DNA from: Jeongeupia naejangsanensis
GTDB taxonomy: Bacteria > Pseudomonadota > Gammaproteobacteria > Burkholderiales > Chitinibacteraceae
NCBI RefSeq assembly: GCF_016865585.1
Contig: NZ_JAESND010000001.1
Coordinates: 868,001-932,000 of the forward strand
DNA: 64,000 bases
Direction of reading: 5' to 3'
Position numbers and translations under genes: made by a program. Below the pieces are notes generated by a model, which was not told the origin of the DNA, ran no database searches, and saw only the letters and a program-made list of their open reading frames with translations. Below, in pieces: positions 63,560-64,000 of the stretch; the stretch's first letter is position 1; the number at the start of each line of letters is the position of its first letter.

Positions 63560-64000
63560 TCCCTCGTCTCCGCCCCGCGCGCTTCCAGCGCCAGCAAAGC
63601 CTGCTTGCGTTCCACGCCCCAGCGGTAACCGGAGATCGTACCGTCGCTGCGCAGTACCCGATGGCAAGGCACCACGACGGCCAGCGGGTTCGCGGCGCAC
63701 GCCCCCGCGACCGCGCGGACCGCTGCCGGCGCGCCCAAGGCCCGGGCCAGCTCGGCATAGCTGCGCGTTTCGCCCGGCGGAATCTGCCGCAGCGCCTGCC
63801 ACACGGCCTGCTGGAACACGGTGCCGCGCGCGTCGAGCGGCACGGCAATCGCGCGCGAGGGCTGGCTGATCAGCGCCAGCACCTGTGCGAGCAGCGCCAC
63901 TGTCGTTTCGTCGCCCTGACCGATCCGCGCTTTCGGAAAGCGTGCCTGCAGATCGTCGAGCAGCGATGCAGCCGCATCGCCGATCAGCACCGCACAGATT
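63556..64000 (-). CDS. ada: Ada bifunctional regulator / methylated-DNA-cysteine methyltransferase, truncated at window end
   Basis: The C-terminal half of an Ada-type protein, open through the window edge. It carries the methyltransferase domain with the active-site Cys in NPLAVVVPCHRVLRSDGTISGYRWG, plus FQQAVWQALRQIPPGETRSYAEL. The sequence before the first in-window start (ICAVLIGDAAASLLDDLQARF) is the region that follows the AraC domain in full-length Ada. The protein therefore probably has the N-terminal metal-Cys domain and activator domain beyond 64000. It would activate alkB and the oxygenase gene after alkylation damage. Confidence 0.88.
   Translation of the reverse strand, partial: ICAVLIGDAAASLLDDLQARFPKARIGQGDETTVALLAQVLALISQPSRAIAVPLDARGTVFQQAVWQALRQIPPGETRSYAELARALGAPAAVRAVAGACAANPLAVVVPCHRVLRSDGTISGYRWGVERKQALLALEARGAETRE

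Overview
The window is a GC-rich (roughly two-thirds G+C by eye) bacterial chromosome segment with short intergenic gaps and no rRNA, tRNA, insertion sequence, prophage or CRISPR that I can recognise. Gene content and order point to a betaproteobacterium, most likely of the order Neisseriales (Chromobacteriaceae/Chitinibacteraceae-like). The supporting signs are the aroQ-accB-accC-prmA-zinc-ribbon-tpx block, queA/tgt/yajC/secDF, divergent argP/argO, EttA, a TruC-type pseudouridine synthase and a PPi-type phosphofructokinase beside a fructose PTS. This assignment rests on family recognition, not on a search.

Layout. 1-9.2 kb: a 5'-truncated CNNM/CorC protein, DNA translocase ftsK overlapping truC, an MHS-type transporter and ettA. 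9.3-16.3 kb: small conserved proteins (VF530-like, EI24, GyrI-like, YkgJ, Lar-like zinc ribbon), a GH16-like lipoprotein, an MBL-fold hydrolase, a TonB-like protein and argP. 16.3-21.6 kb: argO, a GST-like protein, an orphan pair of sugar ABC permeases facing a polysaccharide deacetylase, and a DUF7916-like TIM-barrel protein. 21.6-28.1 kb: fumC, an Omp85-type barrel, a DUF1615 lipoprotein, and a tightly overlapping dedA-bioC-phosphatase followed by acpH. 28.2-35.9 kb: the secF-secD-yajC-tgt-queA group, all on the minus strand but interrupted by three single genes (glycine-zipper protein, bacteriohemerythrin, CAP-domain lipoprotein). 36.1-41.5 kb: aroQ-accB-accC, then prmA, a DUF3426 protein, gcvH and tpx. 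41.6-45.1 kb: two unknown secreted proteins, DUF3025, VOC, and a MerR-carboxymuconolactone decarboxylase-like operon with a textbook 19-bp-spacer MerR promoter. 45.1-50.9 kb: kdpE-kdpD without kdpFABC, a glutamine amidotransferase and an erythromycin-esterase-like protein. 50.9-57.4 kb: a fructose locus. 57.5-64 kb: a small zinc protein, a beta-propeller lipoprotein, a second YkgJ, an AraC regulator, a YbhB-like protein, and an alkB-2OG oxygenase-ada repair operon cut by the window end.

The most unusual item is the fructose locus. One 706-residue reading frame joins a fructose-type EIIA, an HPr domain, a helical remnant resembling the start of Enzyme I (its phosphohistidine and PEP-binding parts are absent) and a complete PfkB-type 1-phosphofructokinase. 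It is followed three bases later by fruA (EIIBC). A divergent LacI-type regulator and a PPi-dependent phosphofructokinase lie on the other strand. Two GAAAACGTTTTC operators, 219 bp apart, sit in front of the two transcription units. The proposed flow is: fructose is imported as fructose-1-phosphate by FruA and the EIIA/HPr part, phosphorylated to fructose-1,6-bisphosphate by the fused kinase, and connected to glycolysis or gluconeogenesis by PFP. Enzyme I must come from elsewhere.

Other signals worth attention are perfect in-frame hexanucleotide repeats in ftsK (9 copies) and the DUF3426 gene (17 copies), and a near-identical 15-bp candidate operator in front of two separate genes around 41.6 and 44.1 kb. 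I did not find a clearly novel defence or mobile system; the window is mostly core chromosome with scattered lineage-specific genes.
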